This document shows, in pieces, positions 8,505 to 16,185 of a stretch of 64,000 bases of DNA. Position numbers and translations under genes: made by a program. The notes below the pieces were generated by a model that was given only the letters and a program-made list of their open reading frames with translations, was not told the origin of the DNA and did no database searches. The stretch lies in NCBI RefSeq assembly GCF_000012825.1, contig NC_009614.1, positions 2,666,001 through 2,730,000 of the forward strand, written 5' to 3'. Position 1 is the first letter of the stretch. Each line of letters opens with the position of its first letter. This DNA is from Phocaeicola vulgatus ATCC 8482 (GTDB lineage Bacteria > Bacteroidota > Bacteroidia > Bacteroidales > Bacteroidaceae).

Positions 8505-9321
8505 ATTCTCCTAATATTTTAAGTTCTTTTGTCAATGGTGAAACGGCGTCGATAGACTGCTTGTATCTTAAATAATCATTGAAAATTACGTCTACATAGA
8601 ACAGATATTCCCATTCGCGGCCTATAATCGGTAATGATTGAATCTTGGTCAGATTTATTTTATAGAAAGAAAAGATAGAGAGCACTTGCGACAGGCTTCC
8701 TTCGTTGTGGGGGAGGGAGAAGACGATATTGGCCTTGTTTACTTTCGAACGTTCACGTAAGTCATCGGCTTTCCATGGGTCGGCCACTACAAGGAAACGC
8801 GTGAAGTTGTGTTTGTTTGTTTCGATGCCTTCTTCCAATACTTTCATTCCGTACAAATCGGCGGCGTATCTGGAGCAGATAGCGGCGTGTCCTTTCAGAT
8901 TTTCCCGTTTGATGGCTTCCGCACTTCCTGCCGTATCTTCCGTTTCTACTATTTTCAGTTTGGGATGTTGTATCAGGAATTCACGGCATTGTGCCAAGGC
9001 AACGGGGTGGGAGTTGACTTCTGTCAGTGTTTCCCAATTGTCGTCCGGCAAGCACATGAAGCTGTGTTTGATGCGTAGTTTGTGTTCGCCGACAATGGTC
9101 ATGCCGCTTTCGCGCAGTAACTCATAGTTGTGCAGCAAACTGCCTGCAATGGTGTTCTCGATAGCGAGCATACCAATTACATTGCTATCCTGCTTTATGT
9201 TCGCAAAGACTTCTTCGAACGTGGAACAGCAGATTAGTTCGATCTCTTCTCCGGGGAAGAACTTGTGGGCGGCAATGTCGTGATACGAGCCCGGTACACC
9301 TTGTATTGCTATCTTTTTCAT
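8479..9321 (-). CDS. pheA: Prephenate dehydratase
   Basis: 280 residues, first structural gene of the aromatic operon. The dehydratase domain (about 1-185) starts AIQGVPGSYHDIAA and contains the catalytic-site TRF motif in NFTRFLVV. An ACT regulatory domain follows (about 200-275), beginning HNEGSLSQVLSIF. It converts prephenate to phenylpyruvate. In well-studied enzymes the ACT domain binds Phe through GALV and ESRP motifs; here the second reads QSLP, so feedback behaviour may differ. There is no fused chorismate mutase; that domain is on the DAHP synthase. Expression is controlled by the leader at 9337-9549. Confidence 0.9.
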   Translation of the reverse strand: MKKIAIQGVPGSYHDIAAHKFFPGEEIELICCSTFEEVFANIKQDSNVIGMLAIENTIAGSLLHNYELLRESGMTIVGEHKLRIKHSFMCLPDDNWETLTEVNSHPVALAQCREFLIQHPKLKIVETEDTAGSAEAIKRENLKGHAAICSRYAADLYGMKVLEEGIETNKHNFTRFLVVADPWKADDLRERSKVNKANIVFSLPHNEGSLSQVLSIFSFYKINLTKIQSLPIIGREWEYLFYVDVIFNDYLRYKQSIDAVSPLTKELKILGEYAEGTSTI

Positions 9322-9336
9322 TCGTATATATATTAT

Positions 9337-9370
9337 AAAAAAATCCCGCTTCTGCCGGAAGCGGGATTTC
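9337..9370 (-). terminator. Attenuator terminator in the pheA operon leader
   Basis: On the minus strand AAATCCCGCTTC pairs with GAAGCGGGATTT (12 bp perfect, 5-nt loop) and runs into TTTTTTTATA, only 20 bp before the pheA start codon. It lies inside the transcript, not between operons, so it acts as a conditional terminator. Its 5' arm can instead pair with GAAGCGGGA within the leader-peptide coding region (plus strand 9420-9429). Confidence 0.88.
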
Positions 9371-9401
9371 GTTGTTATTATCGCATTGTTTTAATCATTG
9401 T

Positions 9402-9491
9402 TTAACGTACACATACAAATTCCCGCTTCACTTTGTTGCTAAAGTAAAAGTAATAAAAGAAGAAAAAGTATGTATTGTATAATGCTTTCAT
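9402..9491 (-). CDS. Phe/Tyr attenuation leader peptide (29 aa)
   Basis: A 29-codon frame, ATG at 9491 and TAA at 9402-9404. Residues 8-17 are ten consecutive aromatics (YFFFFYYFYF), and Tyr5 and Phe25 add more. It lies between a good -7 box and the attenuator terminator of an operon that makes Phe and Tyr. The codons after the aromatic run contain GAAGCGGGA, which is complementary to the terminator's 5' arm. A ribosome starved for charged tRNA-Phe or tRNA-Tyr would stall on the run, leave this segment free to form the antiterminator and allow pheA expression. A ribosome that reaches the stop covers it and termination follows. The start has only a weak purine-rich RBS, normal for Bacteroides. 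Confidence 0.85.
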   Translation of the reverse strand: MKALYNTYFFFFYYFYFSNKVKREFVCVR

Positions 9492-9519
9492 TTTGTTCTT
9501 ATTGTTATTGAATACGCTG

Positions 9520-9549
9520 CAAAAGTAATATATTTCTAGCAAAAACAAA
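9520..9549 (-). promoter_or_regulatory. Promoter of the pheA - tyrA operon
   Basis: The minus strand reads TTTG (9546-9549), an 18-bp spacer, then TACTTTTG (9520-9527), a match to the Bacteroides TTTG-N19-TAnnTTTG consensus. The predicted start near 9513 gives a leader of about 190 nt containing the leader peptide and attenuator. Confidence 0.75.
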
Positions 9550-9578
9550 TAAATAAGAAGCTTTTTTTCAATTTTTTT

Positions 9579-9935
9579 TTAGGCTGTGCCTGTTTGGCTC
9601 CTGCTTTCCATAATTCCCGGCATCTGTTGTAAAGCCCAATCTACTAATCCTTCTATATGTGGTATTAAGCTTTTCCCTCTTTCTGTCAGTTCATATTCTA
9701 CTCGCGGCGGAACTTCGGCATACACCTTCCGGCTCACTAGTCCGTCAGTTTCCAGTGTGCGCAGAGTTACAGTCAGCATACGTTGTGAGATATCGGCTAT
9801 TGTTTTATGAATGTCGCAGAATCGCATGGTTCCGTTAGCATTTAATGTGATAAGAACCAGCATAGACCATTTATCACCAAGCCTGCACAATACATTCCGT
9901 ACAGGGCAATTATTATCCGGATGAAAATTTTTCAT
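9579..9935 (-). CDS. HxlR-family winged-helix transcriptional regulator
   Basis: 118 residues with the HxlR signature: NNCPVRNVLCRLGDKWSMLVL, then the helix-turn-helix (FCDIHKTIADISQRMLTVTLRTLE) and wing (RVEYELTERGKSL). Cys10 sits at the position used as the redox or electrophile sensor in YodB/HypR-type members (family knowledge). It is divergent from a DJ-1/PfpI gene, and two inverted operator-like sites occur between them, so it probably represses that gene and itself. The signal is unknown; reactive carbonyl, quinone or oxidative stress fits both neighbours. Confidence 0.85.
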   Translation of the reverse strand: MKNFHPDNNCPVRNVLCRLGDKWSMLVLITLNANGTMRFCDIHKTIADISQRMLTVTLRTLETDGLVSRKVYAEVPPRVEYELTERGKSLIPHIEGLVDWALQQMPGIMESRSQTGTA

Positions 9936-9971
9936 TTTTTAATATTCTCTATTTGCTTGCCGTTCAACAAT

Positions 9972-10074
9972 GGTTACCTCTATGTAAGTTCCTTATCTAC
10001 AGGTGCCTTCTTGTTTTTGGGAAAAAGGATACTTACATTTGCATCACAAAAGTAATAAACTTACTCAAGGTAAC
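9972..10074. promoter_or_regulatory. Two inverted HxlR-type operator candidates
   Basis: GGTTACCTCTATGTAAGTT at 9972-9990 is, on the other strand, AACTTAC-N5-GGTAACC. The same motif appears directly as AACTTAC-N4-GGTAAC at 10058-10074. Each has TTAC/GTAA dyad symmetry typical of HxlR targets, and they lie in the divergent intergenic region of the HxlR and DJ-1 genes. A half site ATACTTACA lies at 10029-10037. Confidence 0.5.
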
Positions 10075-10124
10075 TATTGTTTTACTAGATAAATTTATTG
10101 TTTCACTTATAATAAGTTAAGATT

Positions 10125-10655
10125 ATGGCAAAGAAAGTAGCTGTTTTAGCGGTAAATCCGGTGAACGGATTCGGTTTGTTCCAGTATTTGGAAGCGTTTT
10201 TTGAAAATGGTATATCCTATAAGGTGTATGCAGTGGCGGAAACAAAGGAAATTAAAACAAACTCGGGCATTGAATTGGTGGCCGATGATGTGATTGCAAA
10301 TCTTATAGGGCATGAAGATGATTTTGATGCTTTGGTTTTTGCCTGTGGGGATGCGGTTCCTGTATTTGCTCAAAATGCGGATAAACCTTATAATGTGGAC
10401 TTGATGTCGGTCTTGAAGGCATTTGCCGGGAAGGGAAAGATCCTGATAGGTCATTGTGCTGCAGGCCTGCTGTTTGATTTTGCTGGAATTACAGAGGGAA
10501 AGAGATTAGCTGTGCATCCTTTGGCGAAACCAGCTGTAAGTAAAGGGATGGCTACTGATGAGAGATCGGTTGTTGATGGTAATTTTTATACAGCACAAAG
10601 TGAAAATTTTGTTTGGACAATGATGCCTCAGGTAATTGAAGCCTTGAAAAAATAA
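10125..10655 (+). CDS. DJ-1/PfpI-family protein
   Basis: 176 residues of the class I glutamine amidotransferase-like fold: VAVLAVNPVNGFGLFQYLEAF at the N-terminus and the nucleophile elbow GHCAAG with Cys111. Members act as glyoxalase-III, deglycase, chaperone or protease-like enzymes; which applies here cannot be told. It is divergently transcribed from an HxlR regulator with a conserved N-terminal Cys, which suggests induction by electrophile or redox stress. Confidence 0.75.
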   Translation: MAKKVAVLAVNPVNGFGLFQYLEAFFENGISYKVYAVAETKEIKTNSGIELVADDVIANLIGHEDDFDALVFACGDAVPVFAQNADKPYNVDLMSVLKAFAGKGKILIGHCAAGLLFDFAGITEGKRLAVHPLAKPAVSKGMATDERSVVDGNFYTAQSENFVWTMMPQVIEALKK

Positions 10656-10667
10656 GGGAATATTAAT

Positions 10668-10703
10668 GTCGCCCAATGTAGAAATTTCCTATATTTGGGC
10701 GAC
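10668..10703 (+). promoter_or_regulatory. 9-bp inverted repeat overlapping a -7 box before the C-S lyase
   Basis: GTCGCCCAA (10668-10676) pairs with TTGGGCGAC (10695-10703). The right arm overlaps TATATTTG (10690-10697), a TAnnTTTG match 27 bp before the ATG of the next gene. It could be an operator or a weak terminator for the DJ-1 gene; no T-run follows. Confidence 0.4.
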
Positions 10704-10723
10704 AATTCCTAAAAATAGAAACA

Positions 10724-11899
10724 ATGAAATACAATTTTGATAAAGTGATAGATCGCAGCGGTACGTCTGCTGAGAAAGTAGAAGGGCTGAAACATATTTG
10801 GGGACGTACGGATTTGATTCCTTTATGGGTGGCTGATATGGATTTTGCCACAGCTCCTTTTGTAACAGATGCTATTCGTAAACGTTGCGAAAATGAAGTT
10901 TTAGGGTATACCGGCAAACCAGATAGCTATTATAATGCGATTATAAACTGGGTAAAACAGCGTTATGATTTGATCGTGACCAAGGAAGTGATAAATTTTG
11001 TTCCCGGCATTGTACCGGGCATCGGTATGGCTATGAATTGTTTTACTCAGAAAGGGGATAAGGTAATGATTCAACCTCCTGTTTATCATCCTTTTGCATG
11101 GGTTACGACTCGTAATGAGCGTACTTTGGTCATAAATCCGTTGAGATGGGAGAACGGGATGTACCGTATGGATTTGGATGCTTTTCGTGAACAAATTAAA
11201 GGTTGTAAGCTCTTTATTTTATGTAATCCTCATAATCCGGGTGGCGTTGTGTGGACTGAAGCAGAGTTACGAGCGATAGCTGATATCTGTTATGATGAGA
11301 AAGTATTGGTCTTCTCGGATGAAATTCATGCGGATTTGACTTTACCTCCTCATACGCATCGTCCTTTTGCTACTGTCAGTGAAAAGGCTCGAATGAACTC
11401 CGTTACTTTTATGTCTCCTAGCAAGGCTTTTAATATGCCGGGACTATCTGCCTCACATGCTCTTATTTTTAATGAAGATTTGCGTAAACGCTTCCGTATC
11501 TATATGGATGCCGGTGAGTTGGATATGGGACATGTCTTTGCTTTTCTTTCTGTTGAGGCTGCTTATAGTCATGGTACGGAATGGCTTGACCAATGTTTGG
11601 CGTATATACAAGGAAATATAGATTTTGTCGACGAATTTTTGAAAAAACATGCACCTAAAATCAAGGCCATTCGTCCGGAGGCTTCTTATTTAGTTTGGTT
11701 GGATTGCCGTGAACTGGAGTTGAGCCAGAAAGATTTGAATGAATTCTTTGTAGATAAAGCGCATTTGGCATTGAATGACGGGGAAATGTTTGGTAAGGAA
11801 GGCATTGGCTTTATGCGTTTAAACGTGGCAAGTCCGCGTTGTATCATTGAAAAGGCGATGAAACAACTGGCGGATGCTTATCAACTATATATAAAGTGA
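10724..11899 (+). CDS. MalY/PatB-type PLP C-S lyase (cystathionine beta-lyase-like)
   Basis: 391 residues, fold type I PLP enzyme of the MalY/PatB subgroup. It has LIPLWVADMDFATAPFV near the N-terminus, NPHNPGGVVWTEAEL, FSDEIHADL (PLP Asp) and SPSKAFNMPGL with the Schiff-base Lys234. These enzymes cleave C-S bonds of cystathionine or cysteine conjugates; some are bifunctional aminotransferases. The gene starts 68 bp after the DJ-1 gene and has its own -7 box, so it may be separately transcribed. Confidence 0.85.
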   Translation: MKYNFDKVIDRSGTSAEKVEGLKHIWGRTDLIPLWVADMDFATAPFVTDAIRKRCENEVLGYTGKPDSYYNAIINWVKQRYDLIVTKEVINFVPGIVPGIGMAMNCFTQKGDKVMIQPPVYHPFAWVTTRNERTLVINPLRWENGMYRMDLDAFREQIKGCKLFILCNPHNPGGVVWTEAELRAIADICYDEKVLVFSDEIHADLTLPPHTHRPFATVSEKARMNSVTFMSPSKAFNMPGLSASHALIFNEDLRKRFRIYMDAGELDMGHVFAFLSVEAAYSHGTEWLDQCLAYIQGNIDFVDEFLKKHAPKIKAIRPEASYLVWLDCRELELSQKDLNEFFVDKAHLALNDGEMFGKEGIGFMRLNVASPRCIIEKAMKQLADAYQLYIK

Positions 11900-12901
11900 T
11901 TATTTTAAGTATTGCGTCTTAAAGATATTCACGCATAAAATGAAGATGGATAACAATAACGGTCCGAATATGACACCCATGAATCCGAATAAGGAAAGTC
12001 CGATGACCACTCCAAAAATGGTGATGAGTGGATGGGTGTCTGCCATCTTCTTTTGCAGAATAAAACGAATTAGATTGTCAATGTTTGTTACAATTAATCC
12101 ACAATAAAGAAGTAGTCCGACGGCATGTGTCCAATCTCCTGAAAGAGCAAGATAGGCGGCTAGCGGGAACCATACCAATGCTGTTCCTACAATAGGAATG
12201 ACGGTGGCAAAGCAGGTCAGGAAGCCAAACAATAGCGCGCTGGGTACATCAAACAAATAGTAGCCTAATGTAGCTATTCCTCCTTGAATGACTGCCAGTA
12301 AGGGAATACCTATTGCATTACTCCTGACAATCATATTAATTTCTTTCAGTACATTTTTTTTGTTTGTATCGCTGAAGGGAAGTAACTCATAGATGTATTT
12401 TTCCATTTGAATTCCGCCAATCAGCATGAAGTAGAGAATAAAGACCAATACGAAAGCATTAACGGCAAAGCTACTGATACTTCCCATCAGAAACTGTCCG
12501 ATGGCAGGAAGAATTGAGGCTATGGATGAAATGTTTTCTGCGCTTAGTAAGTCATATCCCGTCTTGGTATGAAGCCAATCGGCAAGATTGGTTACCGTAT
12601 GGATAAAACCTGTCGTATCTACGTTTACCGTCTGTAATTTATTGATCAGTAACCATACAGCCAATGATAAAGGTACAAGAAAGCACATGATGGCTTCTAT
12701 CAAGAGTAAAATGGCTGTAATACTTTTTTTGAAATGTTTTTCTTGGGTAAGATAAAACATTTGTTTTCTTACCATGATGTAAATGGTGCATGCTCCTAAA
12801 ATACCTCCTATGAAAGGAGACATTTTTATAAATAAAATAAGTCCTAATCCCAGTATAATGGTGATAAGGGAATATTTCCAATACTGTTCTTTTACGCTCA
12901 T
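11900..12901 (-). CDS. AI-2E family (YdiK/TqsA-type) membrane permease
   Basis: 333 residues with about eight membrane segments: a pair at the N-terminus (ILGLGLILFIKM, PFIGGILGACTIYIM), one near 60-80, one near 150-165, and a C-terminal cluster containing the family's PIVGTALVWFPLAAYLAL and FGVVIGLSLFGFMGVIFGPLLLSI motifs. It sits in the inner membrane; proposed roles include AI-2 export and Na+/H+ antiport, not determinable here. It is convergent with the C-S lyase, whose stop immediately abuts its own stop with no visible terminator between them. Confidence 0.83.
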   Translation of the reverse strand: MSVKEQYWKYSLITIILGLGLILFIKMSPFIGGILGACTIYIMVRKQMFYLTQEKHFKKSITAILLLIEAIMCFLVPLSLAVWLLINKLQTVNVDTTGFIHTVTNLADWLHTKTGYDLLSAENISSIASILPAIGQFLMGSISSFAVNAFVLVFILYFMLIGGIQMEKYIYELLPFSDTNKKNVLKEINMIVRSNAIGIPLLAVIQGGIATLGYYLFDVPSALLFGFLTCFATVIPIVGTALVWFPLAAYLALSGDWTHAVGLLLYCGLIVTNIDNLIRFILQKKMADTHPLITIFGVVIGLSLFGFMGVIFGPLLLSIFILCVNIFKTQYLK

Positions 12902-12960
12902 GTGTTTTTTGCTTATTTTGTATATAAATAAACAATAAAACGAATTGAAATGTTCCGCTT

Positions 12961-13911
12961 TTAAAACGGAACATTCTTAGTCATGTTTTCATAATTATTG
13001 TATTGACCGCTAATATTCATTTCATTTTCAGGAGCCAGTTCTATTGCTTTCTTCATATCTTCCACAGATCCGTCTTTGTCTCCTTTAAGTAATTTGATAC
13101 GTCCTCGTTCATGATATGCTTTGGCAAAGTTGGGATTGATTTCAATGGCTTCATCATATACAGCCAATGCTTTGTCAAAATCTTTGTTTACCAGATATAG
13201 TTCTCCTGACAGGATATAGGCCTTTTCATTGAACGGATTGAGTGACAATACTTGATTAAAACATTCTTGTGCTTGTTCCGGTTCATTGGTGGCGGCTAGA
13301 ATTTCTCCTTTCAAAAGCAAGGCTTGTTCGTCGTCGGGATTGAGGCTGAGCAACTTTTGTATATCTTCGGCAGCATCTTTTGCTTGTTTCATTTTCCAAA
13401 GTACTTCAGCGCGTAGCTGGTATGCTTCGGTATAATCTTCTTTTAATACGATAGCTTTAGTCAGCATAGCGATGGCGGTGATATCATCTTTCATGCCGAT
13501 AGCTGCTTTTGCTGTCAAATAGAAAGATAGGGGGTTCTTATTATCTAAAACCAAAGCTTTTTGGCAGGCATCCTTCATATTTTCGTAATCTTCCTGCATA
13601 TAGCAGATGCCAGCTAGTGAAAGGAAGGTGTTTACTTGTTCAGGATCTTTTGTAGCCATGCGGTCTAGTGTGATACGGGCATCATCTAGTCGGTTTGCCT
13701 GTGTATAAGCAGTGGCTAGCAGGCTGAGTGTTTCCAATTCATCGTTGATGGCAACTGCTTCTTCAAAACATTTAATGGCATAAGGTAGTTTACCCATACG
13801 TTGGGCGCGGATGCCGTCGTATTTTAAAATCTCGAAGTTCTTTTTATCATTTTTCTCTTTTTCGGTTTCGGGGGTGTTGTTTCCGCCGAATAAGGATTTA
13901 AATAAGCCCAT
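12961..13911 (-). CDS. TPR repeat protein
   Basis: 316 residues made almost wholly of tetratricopeptide repeats from about residue 35 (KLPYAIKCFEEAVAINDE, ALAVYDEAIEINPNFAKAYHERGRIKLLKGD and others, about 7-8 units). The N-terminus GLFKSLFGGNN has no clear signal peptide, so it is probably cytoplasmic. It is a likely protein-interaction scaffold of unknown partner. It lies 14 bp upstream (genomic left) of the GH84 gene on the same strand and may be cotranscribed with it. Confidence 0.75.
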   Translation of the reverse strand: MGLFKSLFGGNNTPETEKEKNDKKNFEILKYDGIRAQRMGKLPYAIKCFEEAVAINDELETLSLLATAYTQANRLDDARITLDRMATKDPEQVNTFLSLAGICYMQEDYENMKDACQKALVLDNKNPLSFYLTAKAAIGMKDDITAIAMLTKAIVLKEDYTEAYQLRAEVLWKMKQAKDAAEDIQKLLSLNPDDEQALLLKGEILAATNEPEQAQECFNQVLSLNPFNEKAYILSGELYLVNKDFDKALAVYDEAIEINPNFAKAYHERGRIKLLKGDKDGSVEDMKKAIELAPENEMNISGQYNNYENMTKNVPF

Positions 13912-13925
13912 AATTTATAGTTGTT

Positions 13926-16139
13926 TTATTTGTCTATTGTTATAATAAATCGTCTGAGGTAAATTTCTTGTTCCTGATGCTGCATGTTGGTAAAACGTAC
14001 TGCCTTTATTGGTTTCTGTTGTAAACTGGCAGTCAGTCGGTTGTTTTCTTGTGTAAAGTGTACTTTACTCCAGTCTTTTCCATTTGCAGATATCTCAAGA
14101 CTTCCCCAAGTTTCGATTTCCGGTTTCCCGAAATCTATCTCTATATTTTCTCCGGGATAAACTTGATCCAGTTCGATAGTCAATGAACCATTACCGGGCC
14201 ATCTGATAACTTCCAGCGCCGGAGAAATCTGAATGCGGTTTATCTTTACCTGTAAAGGTAAGTTCTTTATCTGACTGATATCGCTTATTAGTTTATGCGG
14301 CATATAGTCGGTTTCAGCATTCAGCAGTGTGCTATATTTTTGGTTATAGCATTGCGTGACGGTGGCGAAAGTTTGATCAATCAATGGCTTGATTACTCTT
14401 CCTGCTGTCTTTATACCCGGCTGGTAAGGGTTTTGGTTGTATGTCTGGTCAATTTGAAACATTTGTTGTTGCAAGGCTTTCACGTGTTTGTATTTACGCA
14501 TAAATAAAGATTGGTCATTTTTGTCGTATGCTTTGACCATTGCCAGTACTTCATTTCCGGTTTCACCCAATAGTTTGAACTGATAAAGCCAAGGCATGAT
14601 TTCTACTATAATCGGATTTTTATCAGCATGGGCGACTAAAATATCACTTGATTCAACCATCTGGCTGAAGGTTTCTTGTAGAATAGAGAAGTCTTTTTCA
14701 GTGTAAGTTTTATTTTTTATGTAACTTTCAGTAAAGCTCTGCGCTGTGGGTTGGAGATTTACAGATTCCTCTCGGCGATATTTATGTCCGTTGGGGCCCA
14801 AGTCCGAATTATGGGCGGCAAAGAATTCCAGTTCAGTGGCAGCATCGGGCAAAATGTTCATAATAGCGTCTTTCCAAGTTTTTTCACTGTTATATTTTGT
14901 TGGATTCCAAGCGTATGAGGCTACACTATAAATGGCTATTTTAGAAGCCTCGGCATGTTCCATCGGATTAGTTACAAAGCCAGACATCTGATTGGCTATT
15001 TGAGTATCGTTTCCATATACTGGTCCCATGAGCAGATGATCTCTAACGTAATCGGAAACAGGAAAGTTCCACCATATATATGCCGGACGTTTAATCCGTT
15101 CGTTTATCCATTGAATACCATCTTGGGTAATATCGGAAATAACCCGGTCTCCTGTCCACATAATTTGTATGGATGGATTCAGTTTGTCTCCTAAAGTAGT
15201 AAGATATCCTTTAGCAGGGTCGGACCAACTTTTATTGTATTCTGTAGGACACATGATAAGGGGAGTTACATCCGGTTTTACTTTTACAAAATGTTCATCT
15301 ATGTAATTCAGCAGTTCTGCTTGTTTCACAGGGTTGGTACCTTCTCCTGAAATATCATCAAAGAAGACGGCAAAAGAACGGACACCGAGATGATACATCT
15401 TTTCAAATTTTGCCAATAATAATTCACGGTCTTCTTTATTCCATTTGATGTCTTGTCCCGGATGGATAGCCCAAACAAAATCGACTTCGTTTTCTTGAGC
15501 TACTTTTACTAATTCCTGTAATTGTTTTGCTTCTTTTTCGGGGTAAGGCAGACGCCAGTTGGGAGAACTATGGTAAGGGTCATCTTTAGGGCCGTATATA
15601 TAGGTGTTCATTTTGTTTTCACCATAAAATTGAAGTTGGCGAAGACGGGCATTATGGCTCCAGGGGGTCCCGTAAAATCCTTCTACGACACCACGGTAGC
15701 GTATGGCCGGATAGTCTTGTATCTCTATTACCGGTAATTGGTTATCTTTGAGCAATTGTTTTAAGGTTTGCAAGGCATAGTAGGTTCCACGTTCATCGTT
15801 TCCTGCCAGAATTATTTCCTTATTATTGATGGATAGATAATAACCTTCCTTTTGGTTGGGGATCTGACGAGTAAACTTGCGGATGGACTTGTCTCCTTTT
15901 TCTCCTATATAAATGCGCAAACCGGTATTGGCCGGGTGTTTTCCACCTAATAAATCTTTTAATTCTTGTACGGCATATGGATTGGCTTCAGTTTCTCCCA
16001 AGAGTTGGTAAGTTTCAGGTAAATTGATTTGTCCGTCTTGTTTGGAAACTTGTTGAGGGATGGGCTGTACTTCTATGTTTTGGGCAAAGATAGTACAACC
16101 GGTAAAAAGACAAATGATTGCCAAATGCATTTTTTTCAT
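13926..16139 (-). CDS. GH84 beta-N-acetylglucosaminidase (O-GlcNAcase/NagJ-like), exported
   Basis: 737 residues. Signal peptide 1-20 (ending TIFAQ); an N-terminal alpha/beta domain (about 21-140, as in GH20/GH84 enzymes); then the catalytic barrel beginning YRGVVEGFYGTPWSH. The catalytic Asp pair is D261-D262 in VFFDDISGEGT, matching the substrate-assisted mechanism of the family. A C-terminal jelly-roll-like section ends in RRFIITID. It removes terminal beta-GlcNAc from host mucin or glycoprotein glycans in the periplasm or at the surface. It is very close in architecture to the structurally studied Bacteroides thetaiotaomicron GH84. Confidence 0.92.
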   Translation of the reverse strand: MKKMHLAIICLFTGCTIFAQNIEVQPIPQQVSKQDGQINLPETYQLLGETEANPYAVQELKDLLGGKHPANTGLRIYIGEKGDKSIRKFTRQIPNQKEGYYLSINNKEIILAGNDERGTYYALQTLKQLLKDNQLPVIEIQDYPAIRYRGVVEGFYGTPWSHNARLRQLQFYGENKMNTYIYGPKDDPYHSSPNWRLPYPEKEAKQLQELVKVAQENEVDFVWAIHPGQDIKWNKEDRELLLAKFEKMYHLGVRSFAVFFDDISGEGTNPVKQAELLNYIDEHFVKVKPDVTPLIMCPTEYNKSWSDPAKGYLTTLGDKLNPSIQIMWTGDRVISDITQDGIQWINERIKRPAYIWWNFPVSDYVRDHLLMGPVYGNDTQIANQMSGFVTNPMEHAEASKIAIYSVASYAWNPTKYNSEKTWKDAIMNILPDAATELEFFAAHNSDLGPNGHKYRREESVNLQPTAQSFTESYIKNKTYTEKDFSILQETFSQMVESSDILVAHADKNPIIVEIMPWLYQFKLLGETGNEVLAMVKAYDKNDQSLFMRKYKHVKALQQQMFQIDQTYNQNPYQPGIKTAGRVIKPLIDQTFATVTQCYNQKYSTLLNAETDYMPHKLISDISQIKNLPLQVKINRIQISPALEVIRWPGNGSLTIELDQVYPGENIEIDFGKPEIETWGSLEISANGKDWSKVHFTQENNRLTASLQQKPIKAVRFTNMQHQEQEIYLRRFIITIDK

Positions 16140-16185
16140 GTTCTGTTGGGGTAAAAGGTTAATAAATCAATGGCAAAGATACGAT

